A stretch of 64,000 nt of DNA, taken from positions 62,001-126,000 of the forward strand of contig JADFYG010000003.1 in NCBI GenBank assembly GCA_015233155.1. Reading direction: 5' to 3'. Source of the stretch: Candidatus Rifleibacteriota bacterium (GTDB lineage Bacteria > Muiribacteriota > Ozemobacteria > Ozemobacterales > Ozemobacteraceae). Under the pieces are notes generated by a model, which was not told the origin of the DNA, did not search any database, and was given only the letters and a program-made list of their open reading frames with translations. A program made the translations under genes and the position numbers. This document shows positions 24,978 to 33,818 of this stretch, piece by piece (within the stretch, counting starts at the first letter, position 1; each line of letters begins with the position of its first letter).

Positions 24978-25006
24978 CGTAGGGGCGGGTTTCAAACCCG
25001 CCCGAT
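24978..25006 (+). repeat. GTAGGGGCGGG palindromic repeat
   Basis: GGGCGGGTTT at 24983-24992, a single C, then AAACCCGCCC at 24994-25003 form a perfect 10-base inverted repeat, preceded by TCGTAG. Such palindromes occur as dispersed copies in many bacterial genomes. It follows the repeat at 24878 by about 70 bases. The remaining gap holds only an AAGGAG ribosome site before the GNAT-like gene. Confidence 0.65.
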
Positions 25007-25090
25007 AAAACAGAATTCAATGCACGATATATATTTTGCGATACCATGACTTATAGGGTTGATCTCATTCTGCACAAGGAGATTCATTAG

Positions 25091-25852
25091 ATGGCCGTTG
25101 ATCTTGAAAAGCTTTTGCGACCTGTTGATTCGCCTCTTCCGGCTTATCCGGCGAAATGCATGATGCTTGCTAACGGAGAAATGATGGTCGTTCGTCAGAT
25201 TTCACGCGAGGAAGTGCCTGATCTGCTTCCCCATGTTGAGCCTCTCATACATGTCGAGCGCGATTATTACGACATTGTGTCGGTGCGTGTTTATGCTGAA
25301 CTTCTCGGCTATTATCGCCATCGTGTCCAGGACGAATATGTCCTCGTAGGACAGGTTGATGGTGAGCTCGCCGCGATAGTGAACGGCCGCAGTGTGGATT
25401 CCGACATCGGAATGTCCTATCACACCCTTGCATTCAAGCGTGGCCTGCGCGTGGGTGCTCATTGTTTCGCAGCGAAAATGGAGTATCACCTGGATGTGTT
25501 GAAACAAAAGGAAGTGCTTATCGTTGCCGAGTCTCCGATTGGATTTCGACGCTGGATGATTGAATACGGTCTCGAAAAACGCTTTGAAATGCCGCACGAA
25601 CTGGGTGGCTGCCCGTCATATTCTCTGACGCGTGAACTTTTCGACAAGGCGCGATCCAGCCTCGTTGTTGGCACTCGCCCGGTACCGGAGGAGTTGATGA
25701 AGAAGGCCATGGCGGGAATCCTTCCGCCGAAAGATCCGCCGAAAGGCCCTCCTGATCTGCTCGCCGCGACTCGCGCCAGGGGTGACTCGACCGGAACCGC
25801 TTTGCGTGCGGCCAGCCATCCCAAGAAGAAGGGGGAAACGAAACATGCGTGA
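25091..25852 (+). CDS. GNAT-like acetyltransferase family protein
   Basis: 253 residues. Residues about 25-190 run as alternating strands and helices of the GNAT kind: MVVRQISREEVPDLLPHV, then YVLVGQVDGELAAIVNGR, then RGLRVGAHCFAAKMEYHLDV, then EVLIVAESPIGFRRWMIEYG. The last two sit where the acetyl-CoA pyrophosphate loop and following strand should be, but the loop lacks a clear R/Q-x-x-G-x-G/A motif, so acyl-CoA binding is uncertain. The final 60 residues are Pro/Lys/Ala-rich. AAGGAG lies about eleven bases before the ATG. The gene overlaps the thiolase-fold gene by eight bases. A catalytically inactive GNAT fold is possible. Confidence 0.55.
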   Translation: MAVDLEKLLRPVDSPLPAYPAKCMMLANGEMMVVRQISREEVPDLLPHVEPLIHVERDYYDIVSVRVYAELLGYYRHRVQDEYVLVGQVDGELAAIVNGRSVDSDIGMSYHTLAFKRGLRVGAHCFAAKMEYHLDVLKQKEVLIVAESPIGFRRWMIEYGLEKRFEMPHELGGCPSYSLTRELFDKARSSLVVGTRPVPEELMKKAMAGILPPKDPPKGPPDLLAATRARGDSTGTALRAASHPKKKGETKHA

Positions 25853-27020
25853 CGTATTTGTAGTTGGAGTCGGCATTACCTCGTTCACCCGTCTCGAATA
25901 TCCGCTCATCGAAATCGGCGCATTCGCATCGGTCCGGGCCATGTTGGACGCAGGCCTCGACAGGATCGATCATCTTTATGTCGCAAACATGGGCGGTGGC
26001 CGCGTCAACAATCAAACCGCTCTCGGCAGTGCATTAATCGACCATCTCAGCTTGTGTCCTGCGGGCGCCGAAACAATCGAAAACGGACCGGCGTCTGGTG
26101 CATCCGCGATCAAGACCGGTTATATGGCTGTTGCATCAGGCATGCATGACGTTGCAATGGTGACAGGCGTCGAACGAATGAGCGAGGTCAACAATCTCGA
26201 AGCGACTGATTTTGTCGCTACCCTCACGCATCCGCTGGCTGAAAACATCTACGGAGTCACACTTCCTTCACTTGCGGGTATGTTCACACGCATGTACATG
26301 GAAAAATATGGAGTGACTTCGCGACATCTGGCGATGGTCGCGATAAAGAACCATCAACACGCTCTCCACAACCCCTTTGCTCATGTGCGGCAGCAAATCA
26401 CCATGGATGGTATTCTCGACGGCCCGGACGCCATGACCAATAACCCGTTCGTTTCTGATCCTCTTCGCTTTTTCGACTGTTGCCCTGTTTCCGATGGAGC
26501 AGCATGCCTCATTCTTGCCACAGGCGATGTTGCAAAGAAGCTTGGCAAGCCTCTTGTGCGTCTCTCCGGAGTGGGACAGGCAACGGACACGCATGCCGTC
26601 CACGAGCGCGAAGATCCGACTAATTTGCTTGCAGTGCGCGGAGCAGCCGCAAAGGCCATGGCAATGGCAGGCGTCAAACCCTCCGATGTAAGTGTGGCTG
26701 AACTGCATGATGCCTTCACCATTCTTGAAATCGTCGAATCTGAAGAGGTCGGTTTTTTCAAGAAGGGAGAGGGGCATCTGGCGCTTGAGCGAGGTCTCAC
26801 AAAGATCGGCGGACAGATTCCCATCAACACTTCCGGCGGTTTGAAAGCCAAGGGACATCCGGTCGGTGCCACCGGGGTTGGGCAGGCTCATGAGCTTGTT
26901 CTTCAATTGAGGGGTGAGGCCGGAAAACGACAGGTGACGAACGCCAAGATCGGCCTGTCGGTTAATTTCGGCGGCTTCGGCAACAATGTGGTCTCGCTCG
27001 TTTTCACGAAGGAGGGTTGA
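25845..27020 (+). CDS. Thiolase-fold protein lacking the nucleophilic cysteine
   Basis: 391 residues of the SCP-x/thiolase family: VFVVGVGITSF at the start, ELH288DAFTILE replacing the NEAF motif as in SCP2-type thiolases, and G-H338-P-V-G-A-T-G. The nucleophile position is changed: the usual N-x-x-C-A-S-G reads E-N-G-P82-A-S-G. The C-terminal motif is V-N-F-G-G-F-G-N-N rather than H-N-x-G-G, closer to ketoacyl synthases. The partner DUF35 gene follows after only five bases, as in thiolase-DUF35 complexes such as the steroid retro-aldolase Ltp2-ChsH2. It is therefore unlikely to be a conventional thiolase and may act as an aldolase-like or non-catalytic acyl-CoA protein. A GGGGG ribosome site precedes the ATG at 25845. 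Confidence 0.78.
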   Translation: MRDVFVVGVGITSFTRLEYPLIEIGAFASVRAMLDAGLDRIDHLYVANMGGGRVNNQTALGSALIDHLSLCPAGAETIENGPASGASAIKTGYMAVASGMHDVAMVTGVERMSEVNNLEATDFVATLTHPLAENIYGVTLPSLAGMFTRMYMEKYGVTSRHLAMVAIKNHQHALHNPFAHVRQQITMDGILDGPDAMTNNPFVSDPLRFFDCCPVSDGAACLILATGDVAKKLGKPLVRLSGVGQATDTHAVHEREDPTNLLAVRGAAAKAMAMAGVKPSDVSVAELHDAFTILEIVESEEVGFFKKGEGHLALERGLTKIGGQIPINTSGGLKAKGHPVGATGVGQAHELVLQLRGEAGKRQVTNAKIGLSVNFGGFGNNVVSLVFTKEG

Positions 27021-27025
27021 GAAGT

Positions 27026-27364
27026 ATGGAACGCAATATTCTCGGTTACCGTTGCAGCAAATGTGAGCGCATGCATTATCCAAACCGCGCGCGTTGCAGT
27101 GCCTGCGGAAATATAGATTTCACGACCGAACCTTTGCCAAAGAACGGCGTGTTGCTGACTTATACCGTGCTGTACAATCTTCCGCCGGATTTCGATGTGC
27201 CGACGCTGACACTGGGAATAGTTCAGCTTGATGGCGGGCCTCGTATAACTGGACAACTTCGCATCGACGAACCCAAAAGCGGAATGCGTGTACAAGGCCA
27301 TATCGGGGTCGTTCGCAAGGACAATTATAAAACTCACAATGGAATGATCTTCGAAGCCGCCTGA
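27026..27364 (+). CDS. DUF35 zinc-ribbon/OB-fold partner of the thiolase-like protein
   Basis: 112 residues. An N-terminal rubredoxin-like zinc ribbon with C10-x2-C13 and C24-x2-C27 is followed by an OB-fold with VLLTYTVLYNLPPDFDVP and GIVQLDGGPRITGQL, the standard DUF35 layout. Such proteins bind acyl-CoA and form obligate complexes with thiolase-like enzymes. GGAGGG ends nine bases before the ATG at 27026, so the TTG at 27017 is rejected. It is the last gene of the operon and is followed by a terminator. Confidence 0.85.
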   Translation: MERNILGYRCSKCERMHYPNRARCSACGNIDFTTEPLPKNGVLLTYTVLYNLPPDFDVPTLTLGIVQLDGGPRITGQLRIDEPKSGMRVQGHIGVVRKDNYKTHNGMIFEAA

Positions 27365-27402
27365 CCTGTCAGCGGTTTTCATTTCAGTGGGGCAATTTAA
27401 TT

Positions 27403-27438
27403 GACAGTCCGGCATATCGCATGTCGGACTGTCTTTAT
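27403..27438 (+). terminator. Rho-independent terminator after the thiolase-DUF35 operon
   Basis: GACAGTCCG at 27403-27411 pairs with CGGACTGTC at 27425-27433, with inner GCAT/ATG pairing, and is followed by TTTATTA. It closes the operon that ends at 27364. Confidence 0.75.
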
Positions 27439-27549
27439 TATGAATATTTTCCATATGATATAATACCCTTCACAATTAATACGCATGTAATTTATTTGTA
27501 CGGGCGATCTCATGGATCAATCGTAGAGGGAATACAAACATTTTGTGAC

Positions 27550-27558
27550 TGTTATAAT
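27550..27558 (+). promoter_or_regulatory. Possible extended -10 promoter of the pilin-like cluster
   Basis: TGTTATAAT at 27550-27558 is a TGnTATAAT extended -10 box about 37 bases upstream of the cluster's first ATG. There is no good -35. A second TATAAT at 27459-27464 lies further up, just after the terminator. Either or both may be used. The 230-base gap before the gene holds nothing else visible. Confidence 0.4.
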
Positions 27559-27594
27559 GTTCCTGAGAGTTTTCTCTTGAAAGAGCTATATTGC

Positions 27595-30267
27595 ATGAAC
27601 ATGTTTCAGGGCCTGAGTTTTATCCCGCCCAGGAAACGCATGGGTAAAAATGGGTTCATGCTTGCATTGGCAGCCGTTTTGATTCCTATGCTGCTGCTAC
27701 TGACTTTTTCTTATAGTTCCCGTGTCAGACAAGAGGCTTTAAGAGCTCATCGCGTCTACTGGAATGACCTGGTGACGAAGGCCGCTGAAGGTGTTGCGGA
27801 GGAGGCCTTCGCCTGGTTTATCAGCAACCAGGATAATGCGGACAACAAAATCGCTCTTTTCCTGAAAGGAAAACCCGGTGGAGACAAAAGCATAACGTTG
27901 TCAACCGGTCAGATAAAATTTATTGACCAGTTAAGAAAAGCCAATGGCGACAGCGATGTAATCACGAAATGTACGATGAAACTCGTTGAAGAAAAACCGT
28001 TTTATAATTCCATTACGTCTCTGCCGGCCAATTTTGATGCGGCTTCAAGGGCTTTAATATATCCGGATCCTGACATGTATGGATTATTGAAAGTTGAAGT
28101 GGAAGCGAATTATCACGGTTTCCGTCGCAAATACGTCGTCATCCGGGAACTCAAAGCCGTTAATATACTGCCCGGAATCTTCGGACAGTTTACCCTTTTT
28201 GTCAAAGAGAAGGGCGATGAAACAGACTACGACTGGAATCATTTGAAAAACAATTCGACTCCGACGCCGTCACCCGTGATAGACACTTCCGGATTTGTAA
28301 AAAAAGATTCCAGTGAATTGAGCAACCCTGTTGTTCTCATTAACGATAAGAGTGACGCGACGCGCACATGCAATAAATCTGATATTGGAGCGAATGATGT
28401 CACTCCGCCTGCCCCCTCTAGTTGGAATAATCTTGATTTAACCCGGCGTGGTTGGGTTTTTATGGGGCGCAATCTGCAAAAGGGTCCGTTGCAGGATTAT
28501 GTTTTCCATCCAATGAATGGTGATGTGAGGACCGCATGTGATTCGCCGTCCGCCGATAAATTTCTTTTTTTCGGCGGGAACTTCATGTTATCCAACCACA
28601 CTAAATTGTGGTATTTGCTGCATTTGAACGATTCCAATCGTCCACCTTTTGCCCACATAACTTCCGGAAGATTCGAAGTGCCGGTTCCTTCCCCTGACTT
28701 GAAAGATGCTTCGCGTTACCAGATCGGCTGGATTGTCTGGCAGACACGATTTGGATTCATGTCCCTGACCAAAAATCTGCTTCAGGCAATTCCATTGTCG
28801 CCCCCTCCCGGATTGCCCCGTTATTATGATCTGATAAAAAATTATTATGAGGATCCCAGGCACAATGTCGGGGAAACTGGGAATTCTGAACTGCCGCACA
28901 GTTCACTCATTCTGCCAATGGGAGATATATTCCCCCTGGATTCAGCTACTATTAGCGATCGAAGATCACCCACCGTCATGATGGGGGTTTGGTTGCGTTT
29001 TTTGCAGGTCGGGAAGGTTGTTCAAATTGATGACAACATCAAAAGCGCTCTTGATATGAACCCGGTTGGAGATTGGGTGGAAAAGCTGGATGATCCATTA
29101 AATACTGTTAAACCCACGACTTTCTGGTTTCCATATTTCCCGATACATGCCGATCGGTCGGTGAGTCCGCCAACAATTTCTTTTGGCCCTGAGCCTGATT
29201 TTGTCGGTTGGAACAATTATCTTAACTGGGCAAAAGTGGATGATTCGAGTAGCGCCGGGGTTGCTGATTTTGCAAAGGTTACTTACAATGTTATCGGTCA
29301 TATCGCGAAGTCATTTGGAGACGAAAGAGATCCATATGAAATAGTAATGACAAAGTTCCTGGAGGTCCCGGGAATGCTTATTTACGATTTTCTCGTTGGA
29401 CAAAATATGAGAGGAGCAGTGCCATCTTTGTTTGTCCCCAGGAGTCCGTATAAATTAGAGAATTTCAATCCGGCGAACCTGGGAACGGTTCTTAAGCCAG
29501 TAACCACGTCTGGCGTTGATGTCAGCGGGACAAATTTGGGAAAAAGTTTTTTTTATGAGGGGCCGGATAAAGTTACACAGACAGGAAGAGGGATTTCCGG
29601 AGAATGCATCTCCCTCAGGGATTTGGGTGGTCGTCTCTTGGCCTTGGGGAATATCGGCGCTCTCTGGCCTTTTCCGGATTCTTCGGGAGATACATATGAT
29701 CTTGGTCGCAAAGCCACTCACAATGCTTCCACGCCAGCCGATTTTTTGAGTTGTTTCACGTCAACAATTGGAGGCAACACTGTCCTTGATTTGAAAAATG
29801 GCATTGTAACAGTTGCAGGAAATATTACTTTGGACGCAGGCAACGGAAAAATAATATATAAAAATGGTGGAATGCTCATCGCTTCTGACGGTGAAATCAT
29901 TATTAAATCTTCTATTCAGCAAGACCCATCGGCGCCTGATGCCACTCTGGTGATAGCTACCGCGAAAAAGAATAAAGATATCAGATTAAGTGCCGGAAAC
30001 TATCGTGTTTTTATTCTATCCTCCGGAACTCTCAAAAGAGAGACTGCCGGGCCTATCAAGATTGAAGGCGGAGTCGCGGTTCGATATCTGGAGTTCAAAA
30101 AAAGCGCTTCTTCAATTTTTTCCGGGTATCCGACAAGTGCGGATGCCCGTCAAACCATTACGTGGGATAGCAATTTCAATGTCTTCGACCCTGGAAATTA
30201 TGCCAAGGGCATTAAACTTAATCTTGGTGGTTCGATGGCTTACTGGGCCAGTGAAAAAGCGGATTAG
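27595..30267 (+). CDS. Large pilus-cluster surface/assembly protein with PilX-like N-terminus
   Basis: 890 residues from the ATG at 27595. A short basic cytoplasmic N-terminus (PPRKRMGKNGF) is followed by one membrane helix (about residues 21-38) and an amphipathic helix with VTKAAEGVAEEAFAWFI, which resembles the N-terminus of PilX/GspK-type minor pilins, though no G/A-x4-E processing site is present. About 800 largely polar, probably beta-rich residues follow, and the last 180 have short strands like a beta-helix (NGIVTVAGNITLDAGNGK, GEIIIKSSI). I cannot assign a function. The next two genes encode prepilin-like proteins with eight- and three-base gaps, so it probably belongs to a surface fibre or secretion apparatus. 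Confidence 0.68.
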   Translation: MNMFQGLSFIPPRKRMGKNGFMLALAAVLIPMLLLLTFSYSSRVRQEALRAHRVYWNDLVTKAAEGVAEEAFAWFISNQDNADNKIALFLKGKPGGDKSITLSTGQIKFIDQLRKANGDSDVITKCTMKLVEEKPFYNSITSLPANFDAASRALIYPDPDMYGLLKVEVEANYHGFRRKYVVIRELKAVNILPGIFGQFTLFVKEKGDETDYDWNHLKNNSTPTPSPVIDTSGFVKKDSSELSNPVVLINDKSDATRTCNKSDIGANDVTPPAPSSWNNLDLTRRGWVFMGRNLQKGPLQDYVFHPMNGDVRTACDSPSADKFLFFGGNFMLSNHTKLWYLLHLNDSNRPPFAHITSGRFEVPVPSPDLKDASRYQIGWIVWQTRFGFMSLTKNLLQAIPLSPPPGLPRYYDLIKNYYEDPRHNVGETGNSELPHSSLILPMGDIFPLDSATISDRRSPTVMMGVWLRFLQVGKVVQIDDNIKSALDMNPVGDWVEKLDDPLNTVKPTTFWFPYFPIHADRSVSPPTISFGPEPDFVGWNNYLNWAKVDDSSSAGVADFAKVTYNVIGHIAKSFGDERDPYEIVMTKFLEVPGMLIYDFLVGQNMRGAVPSLFVPRSPYKLENFNPANLGTVLKPVTTSGVDVSGTNLGKSFFYEGPDKVTQTGRGISGECISLRDLGGRLLALGNIGALWPFPDSSGDTYDLGRKATHNASTPADFLSCFTSTIGGNTVLDLKNGIVTVAGNITLDAGNGKIIYKNGGMLIASDGEIIIKSSIQQDPSAPDATLVIATAKKNKDIRLSAGNYRVFILSSGTLKRETAGPIKIEGGVAVRYLEFKKSASSIFSGYPTSADARQTITWDSNFNVFDPGNYAKGIKLNLGGSMAYWASEKAD

Positions 30268-30274
30268 GGCTGGT

Positions 30275-30766
30275 ATGCAAAATTCGATAAAGCGAGATTT
30301 GTTTCGTGATATGACAAATATCAGGCTGGGTTTCAGCATGATCGAAATAGCTCTGGTTGTTATAATTCTTGGTCTTGCACTTCTTCCCATTCTGTCGACT
30401 TTTTCGTCTTCCCATCAAAACACTCGTGTCACCCTCGAAGAAATCATTGCCACGAACTTTGCATCCGAGTTACTGGAGGCTTTGCAGGCTCTTCCATATG
30501 ATCAGATACAACTAATTCCCAACAATGACCTGACCATGGACTCACTGGGCAATTTTATCCCTGATCCATTTGCCGTTGCCAAATCAAAAAATAATTTTCC
30601 AGGCTTGTCATTCAAAAAGCTGCCACAAAATTTCAAAGTAAATTTAACAATTGAGCCTTTTCCACTCGGAAGTCTGAATTCAATGATCAAGGCGCTCACA
30701 CTTAATATAAAATGGGGAGCCCGCAATCAGGAAATCCAGCTTATGACTCTTAAAGGGGCTATGTAG
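30275..30766 (+). CDS. Prepilin-like protein (minor pilin, GspI/PilV-like)
   Basis: 163 residues with a type IV prepilin signal: a basic leader, cleavage G19|F20-S-M-I-E24, then a hydrophobic helix ALVVIILGLALLPILSTF. The key glutamate at +5 is present. The remaining 120 residues would be the globular domain (SSHQNTRVTLEEIIATNFAS). The start at 30275 has no obvious ribosome site but follows the previous stop by eight bases, so it is probably coupled to it. By family knowledge it is cleaved by prepilin peptidase and enters a pseudopilus. Confidence 0.8.
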   Translation: MQNSIKRDLFRDMTNIRLGFSMIEIALVVIILGLALLPILSTFSSSHQNTRVTLEEIIATNFASELLEALQALPYDQIQLIPNNDLTMDSLGNFIPDPFAVAKSKNNFPGLSFKKLPQNFKVNLTIEPFPLGSLNSMIKALTLNIKWGARNQEIQLMTLKGAM

Positions 30767-30768
30767 TC

Positions 30769-31530
30769 ATGCGGGAAAAAGCCTTTACGATGGTTGAAAT
30801 TCTGGTAGTCGTATTGATTGCTGGAATGTTGATTGCGACTCTTATGAGAATTCTGTCCACCACTTTTTCTGAATCAAAAAAGGGTTTCGACACTCTCACG
30901 ATGGTACAGGAAAACGCAAAACTCATTGCCAGTTTAAAGCAGGACATGAGAACTTTGATCATGGCCGGACCGGATGACATTCCACCTCCTGATTTGAGCC
31001 CGTTTGTTCTTGCGCAAAATGACAATACCGATTCATTCGAATTTTTTCGCGTATGGAATATTCACGAATCAGGCAGGCCTCTCGCGGTCAAAATTTCTTA
31101 TCAGCGCGACAATACACCAGCAGGAATGCCATTCGGCATTTCACGAACGACAGGCTCAGGCGGGGGCGCGGAACCCCCTAAACAGTTCGTTTCAAAAATG
31201 CTGACTCGTTTTCGGGTGGAGTTGCTCAACAATACGGGTGGAGTCATTAACAGTCAGTCTAATCGAAAAGACGTAAAAAAAGTTCGATTAACACTGGAAA
31301 GTAAGGGTTCGGAATTACTTGCCACAACTATCAGCATTTATTCTCCATACATTCTCCCTTTCGGCAGCCTTTCTCCGAATGAACTTTGGGTGCATAATTA
31401 TCTCTGTGCTGATTTTCAGCCCGGAGCCGCGGTTAGAATTTGCGAAGGCGGAATTATACAGAATGTCTCTCTCACTCCTCTTGGAACGCCACTTGTGCTG
31501 AACGGTGAAACACCTATCGTCAGCCCGTAG
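30769..31530 (+). CDS. Prepilin-like protein (GspJ/PilW-like)
   Basis: 253 residues. The very short leader MREKA is cleaved before F6-T-M-V-E10, and the following hydrophobic helix ILVVVLIAGMLIATLMRI shows a prepilin. Alanine rather than glycine stands at -1. The length and long soluble domain suggest a GspJ or PilW-like minor pseudopilin. It starts three bases after the upstream stop and belongs to the same operon. No prepilin peptidase, motor ATPase or secretin gene is in this window, so those must lie elsewhere. Confidence 0.8.
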   Translation: MREKAFTMVEILVVVLIAGMLIATLMRILSTTFSESKKGFDTLTMVQENAKLIASLKQDMRTLIMAGPDDIPPPDLSPFVLAQNDNTDSFEFFRVWNIHESGRPLAVKISYQRDNTPAGMPFGISRTTGSGGGAEPPKQFVSKMLTRFRVELLNNTGGVINSQSNRKDVKKVRLTLESKGSELLATTISIYSPYILPFGSLSPNELWVHNYLCADFQPGAAVRICEGGIIQNVSLTPLGTPLVLNGETPIVSP

Positions 31531-31633
31531 AAGTATTACAAATGAAGGAGGTGGTTGCATTATTTTTGGCAATAAATAGAACTTATTAACCTGATAAAAA
31601 GCGATATTGAATATTATTTGAGGAAGGTGAAAT

Positions 31634-32653
31634 ATGAAAAATAGGAATGTATTTCTTTATTTGTTCTTTTTCCTGTCGATGGTTTTGATGCAAAATCAGC
31701 TGTTGTGCGCAGAAGAAGCAGCTCAGCCGGCTTCCTCTTCTGATAAAATTGCTTCTTCTCCGATTCAGGTATTGTCAGATGAATTCAGGGCTGATTTGGC
31801 TGAATATAATGCAGCCATGAAAGCCAAGCAGTATGATAAAGCAATGTCTCTTGCAGAAAAATGGAACGCTAAAATGCAGGATACAAGCAAGTTTGAAAAT
31901 TCAAAAGAAGAGTTTACACAAGCTTTCGGACAATCGCCGGAATCTCTTAAAAATGCAATAAGCAAAGAGATTGTTCACATCAATGTGCTTATCCATGTGG
32001 AGCAATGGGTGAAATCCGTGCTTGCAAGACAACTGAGTGCTTTCGAAAAAGATTTAGCGGCGTTCAACGGGTTTGTCGCCATATTTAACAATCCCGCGAA
32101 AAAAGGAACGCAGGAATGGTATGATGCAGCAGCCAGTGCTGCGAATCTTTGTGAAAAATGGAGTCAGCTTTGCCGGCGGGAGCCCAAGCTGGCGGAAGAA
32201 ATTAAAAAGGTTTTCAAATACGATTTGCCCAAGCAATCCGATGACTACATCAAAGTCCTGGCCGAAGCGGCAATGGCCGATACTACAGAGAAAATCAAAA
32301 AAGAATTACATAAGAATGGCGACAATAAAAATGTTGTCGATTTGATTAAGCAATGGAATAAATACCTCAAGGATCACCCTTACAATAAGGCGATTATCGC
32401 AAGCGTAAAGGGTGGCCAGGAGTTTATCAGACGCATTGGATTCCTTGGCTGGACAACCAAGGGACTGGCTGGAGTCTGGTTGGGTAGTTCCACAGTTCGT
32501 CTGGGTGGGCAGGGTGGAGAGGCTGGAGCGTCTTCCGGGTCGGCTTCGATAATTGCGTCAGGTTCTGCCGCCGATGCGACAGATACGGAGCCTGTTGTCA
32601 CGCCCACACCAGGTGACGTCACTCCGGGAACACTCGGACAAAGCGGAAACTGA
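31634..32653 (+). CDS. Secreted helical protein of the pilin-like cluster, unknown
   Basis: 339 residues with a clear signal peptide (LYLFFFLSMVLMQNQLLCA). The mature protein is highly charged and probably helical (NAAMKAKQYDKAMSLAEKWN repeats in related forms, including a KEELHKNGDN-like charged section), with a Gly/Ser/Ala/Thr-rich C-terminus that may be a flexible tail. No known domain is recognised. GAGGAAGG lies about six bases before the ATG, one of the best ribosome sites in the window. It is the last gene of the cluster and is followed by a strong terminator. Confidence 0.7.
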   Translation: MKNRNVFLYLFFFLSMVLMQNQLLCAEEAAQPASSSDKIASSPIQVLSDEFRADLAEYNAAMKAKQYDKAMSLAEKWNAKMQDTSKFENSKEEFTQAFGQSPESLKNAISKEIVHINVLIHVEQWVKSVLARQLSAFEKDLAAFNGFVAIFNNPAKKGTQEWYDAAASAANLCEKWSQLCRREPKLAEEIKKVFKYDLPKQSDDYIKVLAEAAMADTTEKIKKELHKNGDNKNVVDLIKQWNKYLKDHPYNKAIIASVKGGQEFIRRIGFLGWTTKGLAGVWLGSSTVRLGGQGGEAGASSGSASIIASGSAADATDTEPVVTPTPGDVTPGTLGQSGN

Positions 32654-32711
32654 GATAGATCATCCTGAATAACACCTTTATGGATTCTATAGGTCTATTT
32701 GACGGGTGAAA

Positions 32712-32752
32712 AAGACCGGGCCGCGAAAAATCGGCCCGGTCTTCAGGTTTTT
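32712..32752. terminator. Bidirectional terminator between pilin-like cluster and K+ channel gene
   Basis: AAGACCGGGCCG at 32712-32723 pairs with CGGCCCGGTCTT at 32732-32743 across an eight-base loop. TTTTT follows on the plus strand, and TTTTTCACC follows on the minus strand. It overlaps the last codons of the channel gene and serves both convergent units. Confidence 0.85.
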
Positions 32753-33747
32753 CCGCTGGCCAGTTCGCACATTTTGCCGATCTGATCGCGATCTCCGAGT
32801 ACGATGAGAATGTCGCCAGATTCGAACACATAAGTCGGCTCCGGATTTATGATACTGCGTTCGGCCTTCTTTACAGAAACGATGATTGCACCACTGCGAC
32901 GGCGGATATCAGCATCCTTGAGCGCCTTGGTGTCGAGATATGATTCGCGATAGATGCGAATTTCCTCCATTTGCAGACCGTGATCCTCACCGGCCATTGT
33001 CGCATCGAGAAAATCGACGACCGAAGGGCGCACCAAAACAGAAGCCATACGAGTTCCCGCAATGATGTTGGGAGAGACGACATAATTTGCTCCAGCGCGT
33101 TTGAGTTTAGATACGGACTCTATTTTGGACGCCGTAGAAACTATGAATATATGAGGATTGATCCCCTTTGCGGTCAGACTGACAAAAACGTTGTCGGCAT
33201 CGTGCGGTAGAGAGGAAACAAGGCCGGAAGCGCGTTCAAGTCCCGACTCGAGCAGTATTTCATCAAGGGTGGCATCTCCTTCGATCGTGGGCACGTCCTC
33301 TTCGATGAGCTCTTCGACAACTTTCGCGTTGTTGTCGATTACAACGAATGGAATATTCTTGCGAACGAGTTCTGAAGCCACGGCCAGGCCGGTGTTGCCG
33401 GCGCCGCACAGGATGTAATGGTTCTTCATGCCTTTGATACGATCTTTCATTCGTCGTTTCCCCCACAATTCACGCAGTTTTCCCTCCAGGATGAACTGGG
33501 CAAGCGAACTGACCGTATAAGCCATCAAACCGCCGCCGAGTAAAAGCAGACAAATCGTGAATATCCGCCCGTTGCTCGAAAGCGGATGCACTTCTCCATA
33601 ACCGACGGTTGCCAACGTGATGACGGTCATGTATAGCCCATCGAGATTTGTCCATTCCGAGCCTTCGATAAACCGATATCCGAACGTGCCGATACCGAGC
33701 AATAAAACGAAAAGAAAAAGCGCGGTAAGCAGTGGTCGTTTTTGCAT
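32743..33747 (-). CDS. Voltage-less potassium channel with RCK (TrkA-N/TrkA-C) domain
   Basis: 334 residues. Two membrane helices flank the selectivity filter T47-V-G-Y-G, so the protein is a two-helix K+ channel; four subunits form the pore. A Rossmann-type RCK domain follows (HYILCGAGNTGLAVASELV, then D in VVIDN) and a TrkA-C-like end (FESGDILIVLGDRDQIG). By family knowledge the RCK domain gates the pore in response to ligands such as Ca2+ or nucleotides. The ATG at 33747 is preferred over a TTG at 33771. It is transcribed alone, between the pilin-like cluster and the MITE-like element. Confidence 0.9.
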   Translation of the reverse strand: MQKRPLLTALFLFVLLLGIGTFGYRFIEGSEWTNLDGLYMTVITLATVGYGEVHPLSSNGRIFTICLLLLGGGLMAYTVSSLAQFILEGKLRELWGKRRMKDRIKGMKNHYILCGAGNTGLAVASELVRKNIPFVVIDNNAKVVEELIEEDVPTIEGDATLDEILLESGLERASGLVSSLPHDADNVFVSLTAKGINPHIFIVSTASKIESVSKLKRAGANYVVSPNIIAGTRMASVLVRPSVVDFLDATMAGEDHGLQMEEIRIYRESYLDTKALKDADIRRRSGAIIVSVKKAERSIINPEPTYVFESGDILIVLGDRDQIGKMCELASGKT

Positions 33748-33818
33748 ATGGAGTCGGCCTCGTTTCGCCAATCAGTCTAGCGAATTAGTCACCCTCATGC
33801 AACAACATGGCAAATGAA

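Noticed and set aside
26268-27083. Minus-strand open frame of 271 codons
   Set aside because: Antisense to the thiolase-like gene, with no ribosome site or domain pattern.
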